The notes under the pieces are model-generated. The model did no database searches, was not told the origin of the DNA, and worked only from the letters and a program-made list of their open reading frames with translations. This document shows, piece by piece, positions 53,810 to 62,845 of a stretch of 64,000 nucleotides of DNA. Position 1 is the stretch's first letter. Every line of letters starts with the position of its first letter. Both the position numbers and the translations under genes were made by a program. Source of the DNA: Segetibacter sp. (GTDB lineage Bacteria; Bacteroidota; Bacteroidia; Chitinophagales; Chitinophagaceae); NCBI GenBank assembly GCA_028288485.1, contig JAQBNO010000045.1, positions 1-64,000 of the forward strand, written 5' to 3'.

Positions 53810-54928
53810 TTACAAATAATTCAGGTTTGTTTGGGGCGTTAATGTCAGCAACGTTTCATACATCAGCTTAATAGTGTTTTCAATATCGTTTTTGTGCAGC
53901 ATTTCGACCGTCGTGTGCATATAACGAAGTGGAATGGAAATTAACACAGAGGGACAGCCGTCGTTTGCATAAGCAAAGCTATCGGTATCGGTTCCGGTAC
54001 TGCGGCTGATTGCTCTTAGCTGAACAGGTATTTCAGACTTTTCAGCAACATCCTGCACGAAGGTTAAAAGTTTGTTGTGAACAGCAGGGCCATAAGCAAG
54101 AGACGGACCTTTGCCCGAGCTGCAATCGCCTTCAATCATTTTATTGATCATAGGAGTAGTGGTGTCGTGCGTAACATCGGTGATGATGGCTACGTTAGGT
54201 TTAATTCTTCGTGCAATCATTTCTGCACCCCTTAAACCAATTTCTTCCTGCACGGCATTTACGATATATAAAGAGTAGGGAAGCTGCTTATTATTTTCTT
54301 TCAGTAACCTCGCTACCTCCGCAATCATAAATCCCCCGATGCGGTTATCCATTGCGCGGCCGATGTAATAGTCGTACGCCAATTCTTCGAAACCTTCGTC
54401 ATAAGTAATCACTGCGCCTACATGAACGCCCAGGTCTTCCACTTCTTTTTTGTTTCTTGCGCCACAATCTAAAAACAGGTTGTCTACTTTTGGCTGTGGT
54501 TCTTTTTGCTCAGGATTTGAAAGACGTGTGTGAATCGCGGGCCAACCGAAAACAGCTTTAACGGGGCCGTTTTTACCATGAATAATCACTCGTTTGCTCG
54601 GGGCGATCTGGTGATCAACTCCGCCATTTCTCTTTAAATAGATCAGGCCGGTATCGGTAATGTAATTTACAAACCAGCTTATTTCATCTGCGTGAGCTTC
54701 AATAACCACCTTGAAAGGCTGGTTTGGATTGATGATACCTACGGCAGTTCCGTAAGGATCAACAAACTTTTCATCAATATAAGGTTGCAGGTAATCGAGC
54801 CAAATTCTTTGCCCACCAAATTCGAAACCTACGGGGGAAGGATTATTTAGATAATTACGTAAAAAAGTGTGGGAAGCAGCATTCAATATAGTTGGTTCGT
54901 TTTTTTTTTCTTTTTTTGATTTCGACAT
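53810..54928 (-). CDS. M42 family metallopeptidase (deblocking aminopeptidase/endoglucanase-like)
   Basis: I use the ATG at 54926-54928 (MSKSKKEKKNEPTILN); the frame opens at 54967 inside the previous gene. The 372-residue protein has the M42/M18-type metal site: EAHADEISWFV, RAMDNRIGGFM (bridging Asp), NAVQEEIGLRGAEM (catalytic Glu pair), ITDVTHDT and the final RYMHTTVEML. It cleaves N-terminal residues in the cytoplasm as a large oligomer. It follows the UbiA-like gene with two bases between stop and start, so these two genes are translationally linked. Confidence 0.92.
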   Translation of the reverse strand: MSKSKKEKKNEPTILNAASHTFLRNYLNNPSPVGFEFGGQRIWLDYLQPYIDEKFVDPYGTAVGIINPNQPFKVVIEAHADEISWFVNYITDTGLIYLKRNGGVDHQIAPSKRVIIHGKNGPVKAVFGWPAIHTRLSNPEQKEPQPKVDNLFLDCGARNKKEVEDLGVHVGAVITYDEGFEELAYDYYIGRAMDNRIGGFMIAEVARLLKENNKQLPYSLYIVNAVQEEIGLRGAEMIARRIKPNVAIITDVTHDTTTPMINKMIEGDCSSGKGPSLAYGPAVHNKLLTFVQDVAEKSEIPVQLRAISRSTGTDTDSFAYANDGCPSVLISIPLRYMHTTVEMLHKNDIENTIKLMYETLLTLTPQTNLNYL

Positions 54929-54930
54929 TT

Positions 54931-55839
54931 CTATTTTTTTAATAATAATATACTGGTTATTCCACACAGAGCTTTCACAAATACAAGGCCATCAACGACC
55001 ACAAGATAATATAAAACACTTCTTTGCTTCCGGTACTGCATTGTAATTATAACCAGGAACAAATAAGGAATTAGCAGAATTAAAGTTTGGCAGACGGAAA
55101 AATGTTGCTGCCAACGGAAGATAAAAAACACAGTAAGGTTTAAAATGATTAGTGGAACAAGTACAAAACGAAAGGTGTTCCTGATGCCAAATATTACCGG
55201 CAGTGTTTTTAGTCGGTGCAAAAAGTCGTTGCGATAATCTTTTATATCGAAGATGACGGCATTAGTAGAGAAGAGCAAAAAGTTAAGTACAAACAAGAGC
55301 AGTGATGGTAAAATTGGGATATTATCGCGGTTTTCATTTTGTAATTGGAACAAAAGGAGCGGGTAAACAGTTACCCAACCGGCCCAGGTAAAACCAACGA
55401 TAAACGGTTTTATCCAGCCGGTTTGCCTTATTTTCTTTAATCCCAGGAAAGGTGAAGAAAAAGTATACCACGCTGCAATTAGCGGGAATAGAAAAATAAA
55501 AGCAAGTTGAAGAGGTGAGAGTAGTATAAGGAAATGGAAATTTGTGGCAATAAGAAAGACCGCTAACAGAACTGCTGAAATTTTAAAAAAATAAAGCGTT
55601 CTCTTTATCTGTAGCAAATTACTCCGGTACCACAACGTTCGTTCATTATAATTTTTTGCACCTACGCTTCTAACATAGATCCTTGTATAATAAATACAGG
55701 TGCAAAAAAAAATAAACAGGTAAAAAGGAACTTTATTCACCGAAACATCGACGAGCAGGTTTGTTTCGATACATAGTAACACTGCATAAATTCCTAAGAA
55801 GAAATTGCCATAAAAAAACCACCGGGTTAAATTCTTCAA
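54931..55839 (-). CDS. Divergent UbiA-like membrane prenyltransferase
   Basis: The 302-residue protein has eight or nine membrane segments. A loop resembling the second UbiA Asp motif is present (AVIFDIKDYRNDFLHRLKTLPVIFG, with DxKD and the downstream TLPVxFG). The first Asp motif (NDxxDxxxD) is not recognisable; the corresponding loop reads YYTRIYVRSVGAKNYNERTL. The fold call is therefore good, but prenyl transfer activity is doubtful. Located between a small lipoprotein gene and the M42 peptidase on the same strand. Confidence 0.7.
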   Translation of the reverse strand: MKNLTRWFFYGNFFLGIYAVLLCIETNLLVDVSVNKVPFYLFIFFCTCIYYTRIYVRSVGAKNYNERTLWYRSNLLQIKRTLYFFKISAVLLAVFLIATNFHFLILLSPLQLAFIFLFPLIAAWYTFSSPFLGLKKIRQTGWIKPFIVGFTWAGWVTVYPLLLFQLQNENRDNIPILPSLLLFVLNFLLFSTNAVIFDIKDYRNDFLHRLKTLPVIFGIRNTFRFVLVPLIILNLTVFFIFRWQQHFSVCQTLILLIPYLFLVIITMQYRKQRSVLYYLVVVDGLVFVKALCGITSILLLKK

Positions 55840-55846
55840 CAGCGGC

Positions 55847-56290
55847 TTATTGTCGTATAATAACTATTTGCTCGCTGATTGCTGTATCGCTTTTGTTGTT
55901 GGCTTTATCTTTCAAAACGAATCTAAACAGAAGGGTATCATTTTCAGGGGTGCCGGGGGGATTGCCGGTTATTAAAAAGTTCTGGTAACCTAACTCTACT
56001 CTCAGAATGCCTTTTTGTTTACTTGGTGCATCCGGCACTTTTAACTTAAAAGAATCTCTTATAGTAGGAGTGATCCTTTTATTTAACCTGATTTTTTTCA
56101 TGTACAGTGTATCGCTGACATCTCCCTCGAGGTCAGTGAAATCAAATTCGAATGACAATGTTCCGTTTAGCGGAACAATATCATTACTTACAGATTTTAT
56201 TTTTAAAGTAGGTCTTGAATCTACGCCGTCTTTGCCGCAGCCCGTTAAAACGCCTATTATAAAGATTGTTAGCAATATCTTTGTGGTCAT
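55847..56290 (-). CDS. Small lipoprotein of unknown function
   Basis: The 147-residue protein has a lipoprotein signal with the lipobox IGVLTGCGKDG. The remainder looks like a single Ig-like beta-sandwich (LKIKSVSNDIVPLNGTLSFE, FDFTDLEGDVSDTLYMKKIR). It is likely anchored in the outer or inner membrane. It is seven bases upstream of the UbiA-like gene, so probably in the same operon. No family is recognised. Confidence 0.8.
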   Translation of the reverse strand: MTTKILLTIFIIGVLTGCGKDGVDSRPTLKIKSVSNDIVPLNGTLSFEFDFTDLEGDVSDTLYMKKIRLNKRITPTIRDSFKLKVPDAPSKQKGILRVELGYQNFLITGNPPGTPENDTLLFRFVLKDKANNKSDTAISEQIVIIRQ

Positions 56291-56342
56291 TTGTTTCGTT
56301 TACATTTCAAATTTAGTTAAAACCCTTGATGGATAAGTAGTA

Positions 56343-57320
56343 GTGGAAGCGATTGTTAACAATATTTTGTCAGTCTCAGCTAATTCTTTCGGAGACGTTG
56401 CAATAGAAATTTTTAAATACCAGTACCGGGAGAATAAGGTTTACAAGCGGTGGGTGGATGCGCTGAACGTTAGCGTGACGGCGGTAAAAGAGCTTACTCA
56501 AATTCCTTTCCTTCCTGTTTCTTTCTTTAAGACGCACGATGTTATTTCGGGAAACTATGTTCCCGAACTGGTCTTCGAAAGCAGTGGAACCACCGGGACG
56601 ATTAACAGTAAGCACTTTGTAAAACAATCCGCTATATATACTCAAAGTTTTACCAAAGGATTTAACCTGTTTTATGGAGATCTTACTGAATGGTGCATTA
56701 TAGGCTTGCTGCCGTCTTACCTCGAAAGAAAAGGCTCTTCTTTAATAACGATGGTGGAAGAATTAATAAAACTTTCAGGACACTCAAAGAGCGGTTTCTA
56801 TCTATACGAGTTTGATACGCTTGCCACCGTTTTAAAAGAACTGGAGGCAAAGCAGCAAAAAACTTTACTGATAGGAGTAACCTTCGCCCTGCTTGATTTT
56901 GCCGAGCAGTTTCCCATGCAACTTCAATACACGACTATAATGGAAACGGGTGGAATGAAAGGCCGGCGCCGCGAAATGATCAGGGAAGAAGTTCATTCAT
57001 TGTTACAAAAGCAATTCAACCTGCCGGCTATTCATTCAGAATATGGAATGACCGAACTGCTATCGCAGGGCTATTCCTTTGGCGAAGGCATTTTTAATAC
57101 CGTTCCATGGATGAAAGTGCTGGTGAGAGATGAAGATGACCCGTTATTAATTACAGAAAAGGGCAGGGGATTGATAAATGTAATAGACCTTGCAAATATT
57201 CACAGCTGCAGTTTCATTGCTACCGACGATGTTGGGAAAATACTCGAAGATGGAAGTTTTGAAGTGGCAGGTCGCCGGGATAACAGTGATATCAGGGGAT
57301 GCAGCCTTATGGTTATATGA
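56343..57320 (+). CDS. LuxE-like acyl-protein synthetase
   Basis: The 325-residue protein begins at a GTG (56343) and resembles the LuxE/PaaK branch of adenylating enzymes. It has FLPVSFFKTHDVISG, FESSGTTGTINSKH (P-loop-like ATP site), METGGMKGRRREMIREEVHS, IHSEYGMTELLSQGYS and the C-terminal GRRDNSDIRGCSLMV. LuxE activates a fatty acid as acyl-AMP and passes it to a Cys for reduction by LuxC. A LuxC-like reductase is encoded 38 kb away, so the pair may form a fatty-acid reductase system without a luciferase. Divergent from the lipoprotein gene. Confidence 0.85.
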   Translation: MEAIVNNILSVSANSFGDVAIEIFKYQYRENKVYKRWVDALNVSVTAVKELTQIPFLPVSFFKTHDVISGNYVPELVFESSGTTGTINSKHFVKQSAIYTQSFTKGFNLFYGDLTEWCIIGLLPSYLERKGSSLITMVEELIKLSGHSKSGFYLYEFDTLATVLKELEAKQQKTLLIGVTFALLDFAEQFPMQLQYTTIMETGGMKGRRREMIREEVHSLLQKQFNLPAIHSEYGMTELLSQGYSFGEGIFNTVPWMKVLVRDEDDPLLITEKGRGLINVIDLANIHSCSFIATDDVGKILEDGSFEVAGRRDNSDIRGCSLMVI

Positions 57321-57354
57321 TTTTTTGTTCCAGGCGTTTCCACTCCGGTTAAAC

Positions 57355-57440
57355 GTCGTTGCTACGCTCAGTTCAACTTTTAAGTTATTAATTGAACGGA
57401 GCGTAGCAGTTTTTACCCTGAGCAAAGTCGAAGGGTTGCA
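57355..57440 (+). repeat. Long-type dispersed repeat with near-perfect 16-bp hairpin
   Basis: GCTACGCTCAGTTCAA (57361-57376) pairs with TTGAACGGAGCGTAGC (57392-57407), one mismatch. ACCCTGAGCAAAGTCGAAGG and CAGTACG follow. Same layout as at 49672. The rest of 57441-57633 shows nothing. Confidence 0.85.
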
Positions 57441-57633
57441 GTACGTTCATCTGCAAATATTCAATTAAGCATTTTTCGCCGCTCGTAGCAAAACCTGTGT
57501 TTATACAAATATTCAATCCCACTTTGTTTTCGTTGTACGATAAGTTCAACCATCTTTTAACAGTCAAATGTAGTCGACCGACTTTTCATTCATCCAATTG
57601 TCTTAATTTTAAAGAAAGCAATTCGACTTTCCT

Positions 57634-59049
57634 TTGATAAGTTTCATTTTAAATGATAAAGAAGTTAAAACCGCGCTGCCTCCCGGTATGTTGCTGCTCG
57701 ACTTTGTGCGGTACGAAAAACATTTGACGGGAACTAAAATCGGCTGCCGTGAAGGTGATTGCGGCGCCTGTACAGTTTTGGTTGGTGAACTGAAAAATGA
57801 AGAAGTCGACTATCGCTCTTTTACTTCGTGCCTCACCCCTTTGGGAAATGTACATGGTAAACATGTAGTAACTATAGAAGGTGTAAATATGCACGAACTT
57901 AACCCGCTGCAACAAGCAATGGCGGATTGCTCTGCTACGCAGTGTGGCTTTTGCACACCCGGTTTTGTAATTTCATTGGCTGGTTTTTGTTTAAGCAAAA
58001 AAGAAGCTACTGCCGAAAATGCTATTGCATCAATTGATGGAAATATCTGCCGTTGTACAGGCTACAAGTCAATTGAACGGGCAGCTTCACAAGTGAGTGT
58101 GTTGTTGGCGAACAGGTGTGAAGAAGAACCTTTACAATTTGTTACGGAAAAAAGTATTCTTCCCTCTTATTTCGCAACAATAAAAGAAAGGTTGAAAGCT
58201 TTGGCGCTGCAGTTAAACGGCGACCTAAAGCAGGAAAATAAGCTTGCCTCTTTTGTTGGTGGCGGTACAGACCTTTATGTACAGAAGCACGACGAAATGA
58301 AGTATGCTGATATCCATTTTATGTTTTGTAATGCGGGTTTAAAACAAATAGTCAAAGATGGTAATAAATGTATTCTTGGTCCGTCGGTTACTGTTACTGA
58401 TTTGCAGGAGTCGCCAGTTATACAGGAATACTTTCCCGCCTTTTACAACCAGGTAAAACTTGTTTCATCAACGCCTATCCGCAATATGGCGACTATTGCC
58501 GGAAACTTTATCAATGCCTCTCCTATTGGTGATTTTACTATTTTCTTTCTGGCGTTAAACGCTAGAATCGTTTTAAGTGATGGCTACACATCAAGAGAAA
58601 TCTTTCTTAGAAAAATGTATAAAGGATATAAGCAACTGGATAAAAAACCGGAAGAATACATTGAGCGGGTCTGGTTCGAGCTTCCGGCGCGGAACCAACT
58701 TTTCAATTTTGAAAAAGTAAGCAAGCGTACTAACCTGGACATAGCAAGTGTAAATACTGCAATGCTGGTAACAACCACTAATAATGTAATAACCGAAGCA
58801 AGTATTTCTGCGGGGGGAGTGGGTCCCATACCAGTGTATTTGGCCAAAACATCTGCATTCTTAACCGGTGAATTATTAAACGAAGAATTGATTCTAGAAG
58901 CAACAGGTATAGCGCAGGCAGAGATAAGCCCAATCAGCGATACAAGGGGAACAGCAACATACAAAAGCTTATTGTTAAGCCAGTTGATCAAGGCGCATTT
59001 TATAACCCTGTTTCCCGATTTAAAGATTGAAAAATTATTGGTTGTTTGA
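57634..59049 (+). CDS. xdhA: Xanthine dehydrogenase small subunit (2Fe-2S and FAD domains)
   Basis: The protein has 471 residues. Translation most likely begins at the TTG at 57634, since MISFILNDKEV is the normal family N-terminus and no ATG is in frame nearby. The 2Fe-2S cysteines are in GCREGDCGACTVLVG, SATQCGFCTPGFVIS and NICRCTGYKS (residues to about 160). The FAD domain has FVGGGTDLYVQ and NMATIAGNFINASPIGDFT. It carries electrons from the molybdenum subunit to NAD during oxidation of hypoxanthine or xanthine. Its large-subunit partner follows at 59224 and the XdhC maturation factor at 61554. Cytoplasmic. Confidence 0.93.
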   Translation: MISFILNDKEVKTALPPGMLLLDFVRYEKHLTGTKIGCREGDCGACTVLVGELKNEEVDYRSFTSCLTPLGNVHGKHVVTIEGVNMHELNPLQQAMADCSATQCGFCTPGFVISLAGFCLSKKEATAENAIASIDGNICRCTGYKSIERAASQVSVLLANRCEEEPLQFVTEKSILPSYFATIKERLKALALQLNGDLKQENKLASFVGGGTDLYVQKHDEMKYADIHFMFCNAGLKQIVKDGNKCILGPSVTVTDLQESPVIQEYFPAFYNQVKLVSSTPIRNMATIAGNFINASPIGDFTIFFLALNARIVLSDGYTSREIFLRKMYKGYKQLDKKPEEYIERVWFELPARNQLFNFEKVSKRTNLDIASVNTAMLVTTTNNVITEASISAGGVGPIPVYLAKTSAFLTGELLNEELILEATGIAQAEISPISDTRGTATYKSLLLSQLIKAHFITLFPDLKIEKLLVV

Positions 59050-59158
59050 ATGGCGATTTTGGAAATACTAATACACGAAGGAAATAAGTTTCACTAACAC
59101 TTTGTGCAACTTACTATTCGTTGCGTCTTCGTGGTTCTCCGGCGAATAGAATGCAGAA

Positions 59159-59182
59159 GTACAAGTGTGCGACGCAACGATG
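59159..59182 (-). repeat. Dispersed intergenic repeat, short type (inverted)
   Basis: GTACAAGTGTGCGACGCAAC then GATG is the exact reverse complement of the core at 9042. It splits xdhA and xdhB, which would otherwise be adjacent (174-base gap). Confidence 0.8.
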
Positions 59183-59223
59183 TCGAAAAGAAATGGGGAC
59201 GCTGACTACCAAAAAAATAATTA

Positions 59224-61539
59224 ATGAGAAATATAGATTCGCGAACACATACAAGGGGAGAGTCTATTTACATAGATGATATTCCACTCGTTCAGGGCAC
59301 TTTATTTGGTGCTGCTTTTCCTTCGCCGATTGCTCACGGAAAGATTAAATTTTTGGATGTTTCGGTTGCACAGCAGATACCGGGTGTAATAAGGATTTTT
59401 ACTTATGAGGATATAACCGGAGAAAACCAGATTGGCGGAATTGTACAGGACGAACCTCTATTGGCTGAGCATGAAGTGCATTTTTGTGGAATGCCAGTCG
59501 CTTTTGTGGTGGCGGAAACAGATGAGATCGCAAAGGCTGCGGTTAAGCAAATTAAAATTGATATTGATCCTTTACCAATTATAACTGATCCTCGTGAAGC
59601 GCAGGCGAAAGGTGAATTGATCGTTCCGCCAAGAACGTTTAGCTTAGGTGATACAGAGGCTGCATGGGGACAATGCGAATATATTTTTTCAGGCGTTGCA
59701 GATACGAACGGGCAGGAGCATTTATATATTGAAACACAGGGCGCATATGCAATTCCGCAGGAGAACAACAGTTTGAAGATCTATTCTTCTACCCAGAGTC
59801 CGAGAGCTACACAGTTTGCTTCATGCAGGGTAATTGGAGTGCCAATGCACCAGGTAGAGGTAGATGTAATACGACTTGGTGGCGGTTTTGGCGGTAAGGA
59901 GGACCAGGCAAATGTTTGGGCTGCTTTATGTGCACTTGCCGCTTTTCATTTGAAAAAGCCGGTGAAGTACTGCCTTGGTAGAATGGAAGATATGGCTATG
60001 ACGGGAAAGCGCCATCCTTACTCAACTGACTTTAAAATTGGGCTTGATAAGGATTTGAAGATGGTTGCTTATGAAGCGGATTTTTATCAAAATGCTGGTG
60101 CGGCTGCAGACTTGTCGCCGGCAATAATGGAAAGAACTTTATTTCATTGCACTAGTACCTACTTTGTTCCGAATGTAAGAGCAACTGCTTATAGTTGTCG
60201 TACGAATTTGCCTCCAAACACCGCCTTCAGGGGTTTCGGTGGTCCGCAGGCGAAGTTTGTAATGGAAGCAGCAATAGCAAAAGCAGCAGAGAGTATAGGT
60301 GTAGATGCGTGTGTGATACAAAAGAAAAATCTGAATAAAACGGGGGATGAATTCCCGTACGGTCAAATAGCGGTAAGTGAAGCGCAGGCGTGCTGGACCA
60401 AGGCCGAAACAATTTATAATATTGGCGAGATACGGAAAGAAGTCGAAGGATTTAATGCGTCGAACAAGCTCAATAAAAAGGGTATTTCTTTTATGCCTGT
60501 TTGTTTTGGCATCTCGTTTACCAATACCTCGATGAACCAGGCGAGAGCTTTGGTACATGTTTATACTGACGGAAGCGTGAGCGTGAGTACGGGGGCGATT
60601 GAAATGGGACAGGGGGTGACTACCAAAATGTTGCAGGTAGCTGCCCATGTATTTTCTATAGGTTCGGATAAGGTTAGAATTCAGCCTGCCAGCACCAGCC
60701 GGATTGCCAATACATCTCCATCGGCTGCAAGCGCTACTGCCGATCTTAACGGTAAAGCAACCTTTATGGCCTGTACCGCTATTGCAGATCGGTTGAAAAA
60801 AGTGGCAGCGGAAGAGTTGGATGTAGCAGTTGAGAAGATTGTGCTTAAGGATGAATTTGTATACGCAAATGGTGAAAAGACGGGATTGGAATGGAAGAAA
60901 CTGGTAATGGCAGCTTATTTAAAACGCGTTAGCTTGTCAGAACATGCACACTATGCTACGCCAGAAATTTATTTCGATAAGTCGAAAGAAAAGGGCCATC
61001 CATTCGCTTACCATGTTTATGGAACTGCAATAACTGTAGTAACCGTAGATTGCCTTCGTGGCACTTATAGCTTTGATGCTGTAAAAATTGTTCATGATTT
61101 TGGCACTACTATGAACCCGGCGATTGACAGAGGGCAGATAGAAGGCGGGCTGGTGCAGGGAATGGGTTGGATGACAATGGAGGAAATTATTTATGATAAA
61201 GAAGGGCGTTTGCGTTCGAATGCTTTGTCAACTTACAAGGTCCCCGATATTTATTCCGTTCCAAAGCAAATAGAAATCAATTTTCTTCAAACAGATATAG
61301 ATAACGTCGCCATCTTTCGTTCAAAAGCGGTGGGGGAACCACCTTTGATGTATGGTATCGGGGCTTTTTTTGCTGTCAGAAATGCAATCAAAGCTTTTAA
61401 TCCGTCTGCAGTTATTGCATTTAATGCACCAATGACTCCCGAGAAAACGTTGATGGCGTTGTACTCAAACCCCCGACCCCTAAAGGGGAGTGAGAAAGAT
61501 TTTCTTGCAACTTCAGTCAACATTGCAAACAGCATTTAA
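59224..61539 (+). CDS. xdhB: Xanthine dehydrogenase molybdopterin-binding large subunit
   Basis: The 771-residue protein has the molybdenum-hydroxylase motifs in order: ESIYIDDIPLVQGTLFGAAF, IRLGGGFGGKEDQANVWAAL, NLPPNTAFRGFGGPQAKFV, GAIEMGQGVTTKMLQVAA and the catalytic-Glu segment KAVGEPPLMYGIGAFFAVR. It binds the molybdopterin cytosine dinucleotide or molybdopterin cofactor and hydroxylates purines. It is full length for a bacterial XdhB. The substrate-site residues of xanthine dehydrogenase cannot be verified by eye, so another purine or aldehyde is possible. Followed after 14 bases by xdhC. Confidence 0.93.
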   Translation: MRNIDSRTHTRGESIYIDDIPLVQGTLFGAAFPSPIAHGKIKFLDVSVAQQIPGVIRIFTYEDITGENQIGGIVQDEPLLAEHEVHFCGMPVAFVVAETDEIAKAAVKQIKIDIDPLPIITDPREAQAKGELIVPPRTFSLGDTEAAWGQCEYIFSGVADTNGQEHLYIETQGAYAIPQENNSLKIYSSTQSPRATQFASCRVIGVPMHQVEVDVIRLGGGFGGKEDQANVWAALCALAAFHLKKPVKYCLGRMEDMAMTGKRHPYSTDFKIGLDKDLKMVAYEADFYQNAGAAADLSPAIMERTLFHCTSTYFVPNVRATAYSCRTNLPPNTAFRGFGGPQAKFVMEAAIAKAAESIGVDACVIQKKNLNKTGDEFPYGQIAVSEAQACWTKAETIYNIGEIRKEVEGFNASNKLNKKGISFMPVCFGISFTNTSMNQARALVHVYTDGSVSVSTGAIEMGQGVTTKMLQVAAHVFSIGSDKVRIQPASTSRIANTSPSAASATADLNGKATFMACTAIADRLKKVAAEELDVAVEKIVLKDEFVYANGEKTGLEWKKLVMAAYLKRVSLSEHAHYATPEIYFDKSKEKGHPFAYHVYGTAITVVTVDCLRGTYSFDAVKIVHDFGTTMNPAIDRGQIEGGLVQGMGWMTMEEIIYDKEGRLRSNALSTYKVPDIYSVPKQIEINFLQTDIDNVAIFRSKAVGEPPLMYGIGAFFAVRNAIKAFNPSAVIAFNAPMTPEKTLMALYSNPRPLKGSEKDFLATSVNIANSI

Positions 61540-61553
61540 AGGAGAAGTAATTG

Positions 61554-62525
61554 ATGAAAAAAAAGTTAGCTGTTTGGAAGTTGATCAGTAAAAGTCTGCA
61601 GGAAAATGTTCCGGTAATGCTTCTTTATGTGCTGGAAAGCTTTGGCAGTAGTCCTGGCAGGGAAGGTTTTTGTATGGCTGTAAATGCAATGGGTGAAATG
61701 GTGGGTTCTATCGGGGGTGGAATAATGGAGCATAAGTTTGTGGAGATGGCGAAATCGAAGCTCAAAGATAATTATGAAGGCTATGAGATCTACAAACAAA
61801 TCCATGATAAAGCTTCACTACAATTTCAAAGCGGAATGATCTGCTCGGGTGAACAGACCAACTTAGTGTATAGAGTAAGGGATGAAGAGTTTAATGCTGT
61901 AAACAAAATAATTGGCTGTATTGAGAATAATAAAAGTGGCCAGCTTACATTATCTGACACAGTGATGTCATTTGCTGAAGAAATTCCCGAAGTGGATATA
62001 AGATTTGAGAGGTTGGGTGAAAAAAAGGAAGATTGGATTTACGAAGAGAAAATTGGGTACAAAAACCATCTTTATATTATCGGGGCCGGACATTGTGCTT
62101 TGGCTCTAAGTAAATTGATGAGTACTATGGATTTTTGTATGCACCTGTACGATGACCGGGAAAGCCTGAACATTTTTTCAGAAAACGAGTTTGTTCAAGA
62201 AAAGCTCATTGTAAAAGATTACGGTGAGTTGAGAACTTTAATTCCTCCTGGCTCCAGCCAATATGTGGTGGTAATGACTGTAGGCTACCGGACAGATGAT
62301 ACAACAGTACGTGCATTAATGGATAAAGAGTTTAAATATTTTGGAATATTAGGAAGTAAAAAGAAAATTGAAAAGATGTTTACTACCTATCGGGAAGAAG
62401 GAATTGACGAAGCTCTTTTAGCAAAAATTCATGCTCCTGTGGGTGTGCCTGTTAATAGCCAAACTCCTGAAGAAATTGCCATAAGCATCGCTGCCCAAAT
62501 CATTAAGGTGAAAAATGGACAATAA
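61554..62525 (+). CDS. xdhC: XdhC-type molybdenum cofactor insertion protein
   Basis: I use the ATG at 61554, preceded by AGGAG at 61540-61544; a TTG just before it is also open. The 323-residue protein has the XdhC N-terminal domain (LESFGSSPGREGFCMAVNAM, VGSIGGGIMEHKFVE, with the conserved Cys) and a C-terminal Rossmann domain (LYIIGAGHCALALSKLM, VVMTVGYRTDD, GILGSKKKIEKMF). It sulfurates molybdenum cofactor and delivers it to XdhB. Its place right after xdhB supports this. Confidence 0.93.
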   Translation: MKKKLAVWKLISKSLQENVPVMLLYVLESFGSSPGREGFCMAVNAMGEMVGSIGGGIMEHKFVEMAKSKLKDNYEGYEIYKQIHDKASLQFQSGMICSGEQTNLVYRVRDEEFNAVNKIIGCIENNKSGQLTLSDTVMSFAEEIPEVDIRFERLGEKKEDWIYEEKIGYKNHLYIIGAGHCALALSKLMSTMDFCMHLYDDRESLNIFSENEFVQEKLIVKDYGELRTLIPPGSSQYVVVMTVGYRTDDTTVRALMDKEFKYFGILGSKKKIEKMFTTYREEGIDEALLAKIHAPVGVPVNSQTPEEIAISIAAQIIKVKNGQ

Positions 62526-62845
62526 CACTGCTTCAAATTTAAAATTAGACGTGAAACTGATCCTAATTCACCTTTATTTAAATTTTTGCAATGGAAACAT
62601 TATGGAAATGCTTGAATGAAGATGATTAGTTTTGAAAACAATTATTGATTTAAAGGGACAAAATCTTCTTGAGATAAGTCATTTTTTTATTCGTTTATTT
62701 TTCCAGCCCTCCAGGCAGCCCATTAATAACTGGACGTACAAGTGAGCGACGCAACAAAAGCCGAACAGAAATACCTCTGCTAAGTACACAAAAAAACTTC
62801 TCTTTAAAAAAGATGCGCCTTACTTTTATCGCGTATTTATTATTT
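62526..62845. other. Gap before recQ with a short repeat
   Basis: The only recognisable item is an inverted short repeat core, GTACAAGTGAGCGACGCAAC, at 62736-62755. No gene, terminator or clear promoter was seen. Confidence 0.55.

Noticed and set aside
60139-60648. 169-codon minus-strand frame opposite xdhB
   Set aside because: It overlaps the conserved molybdopterin-binding region of XdhB and has no family resemblance.
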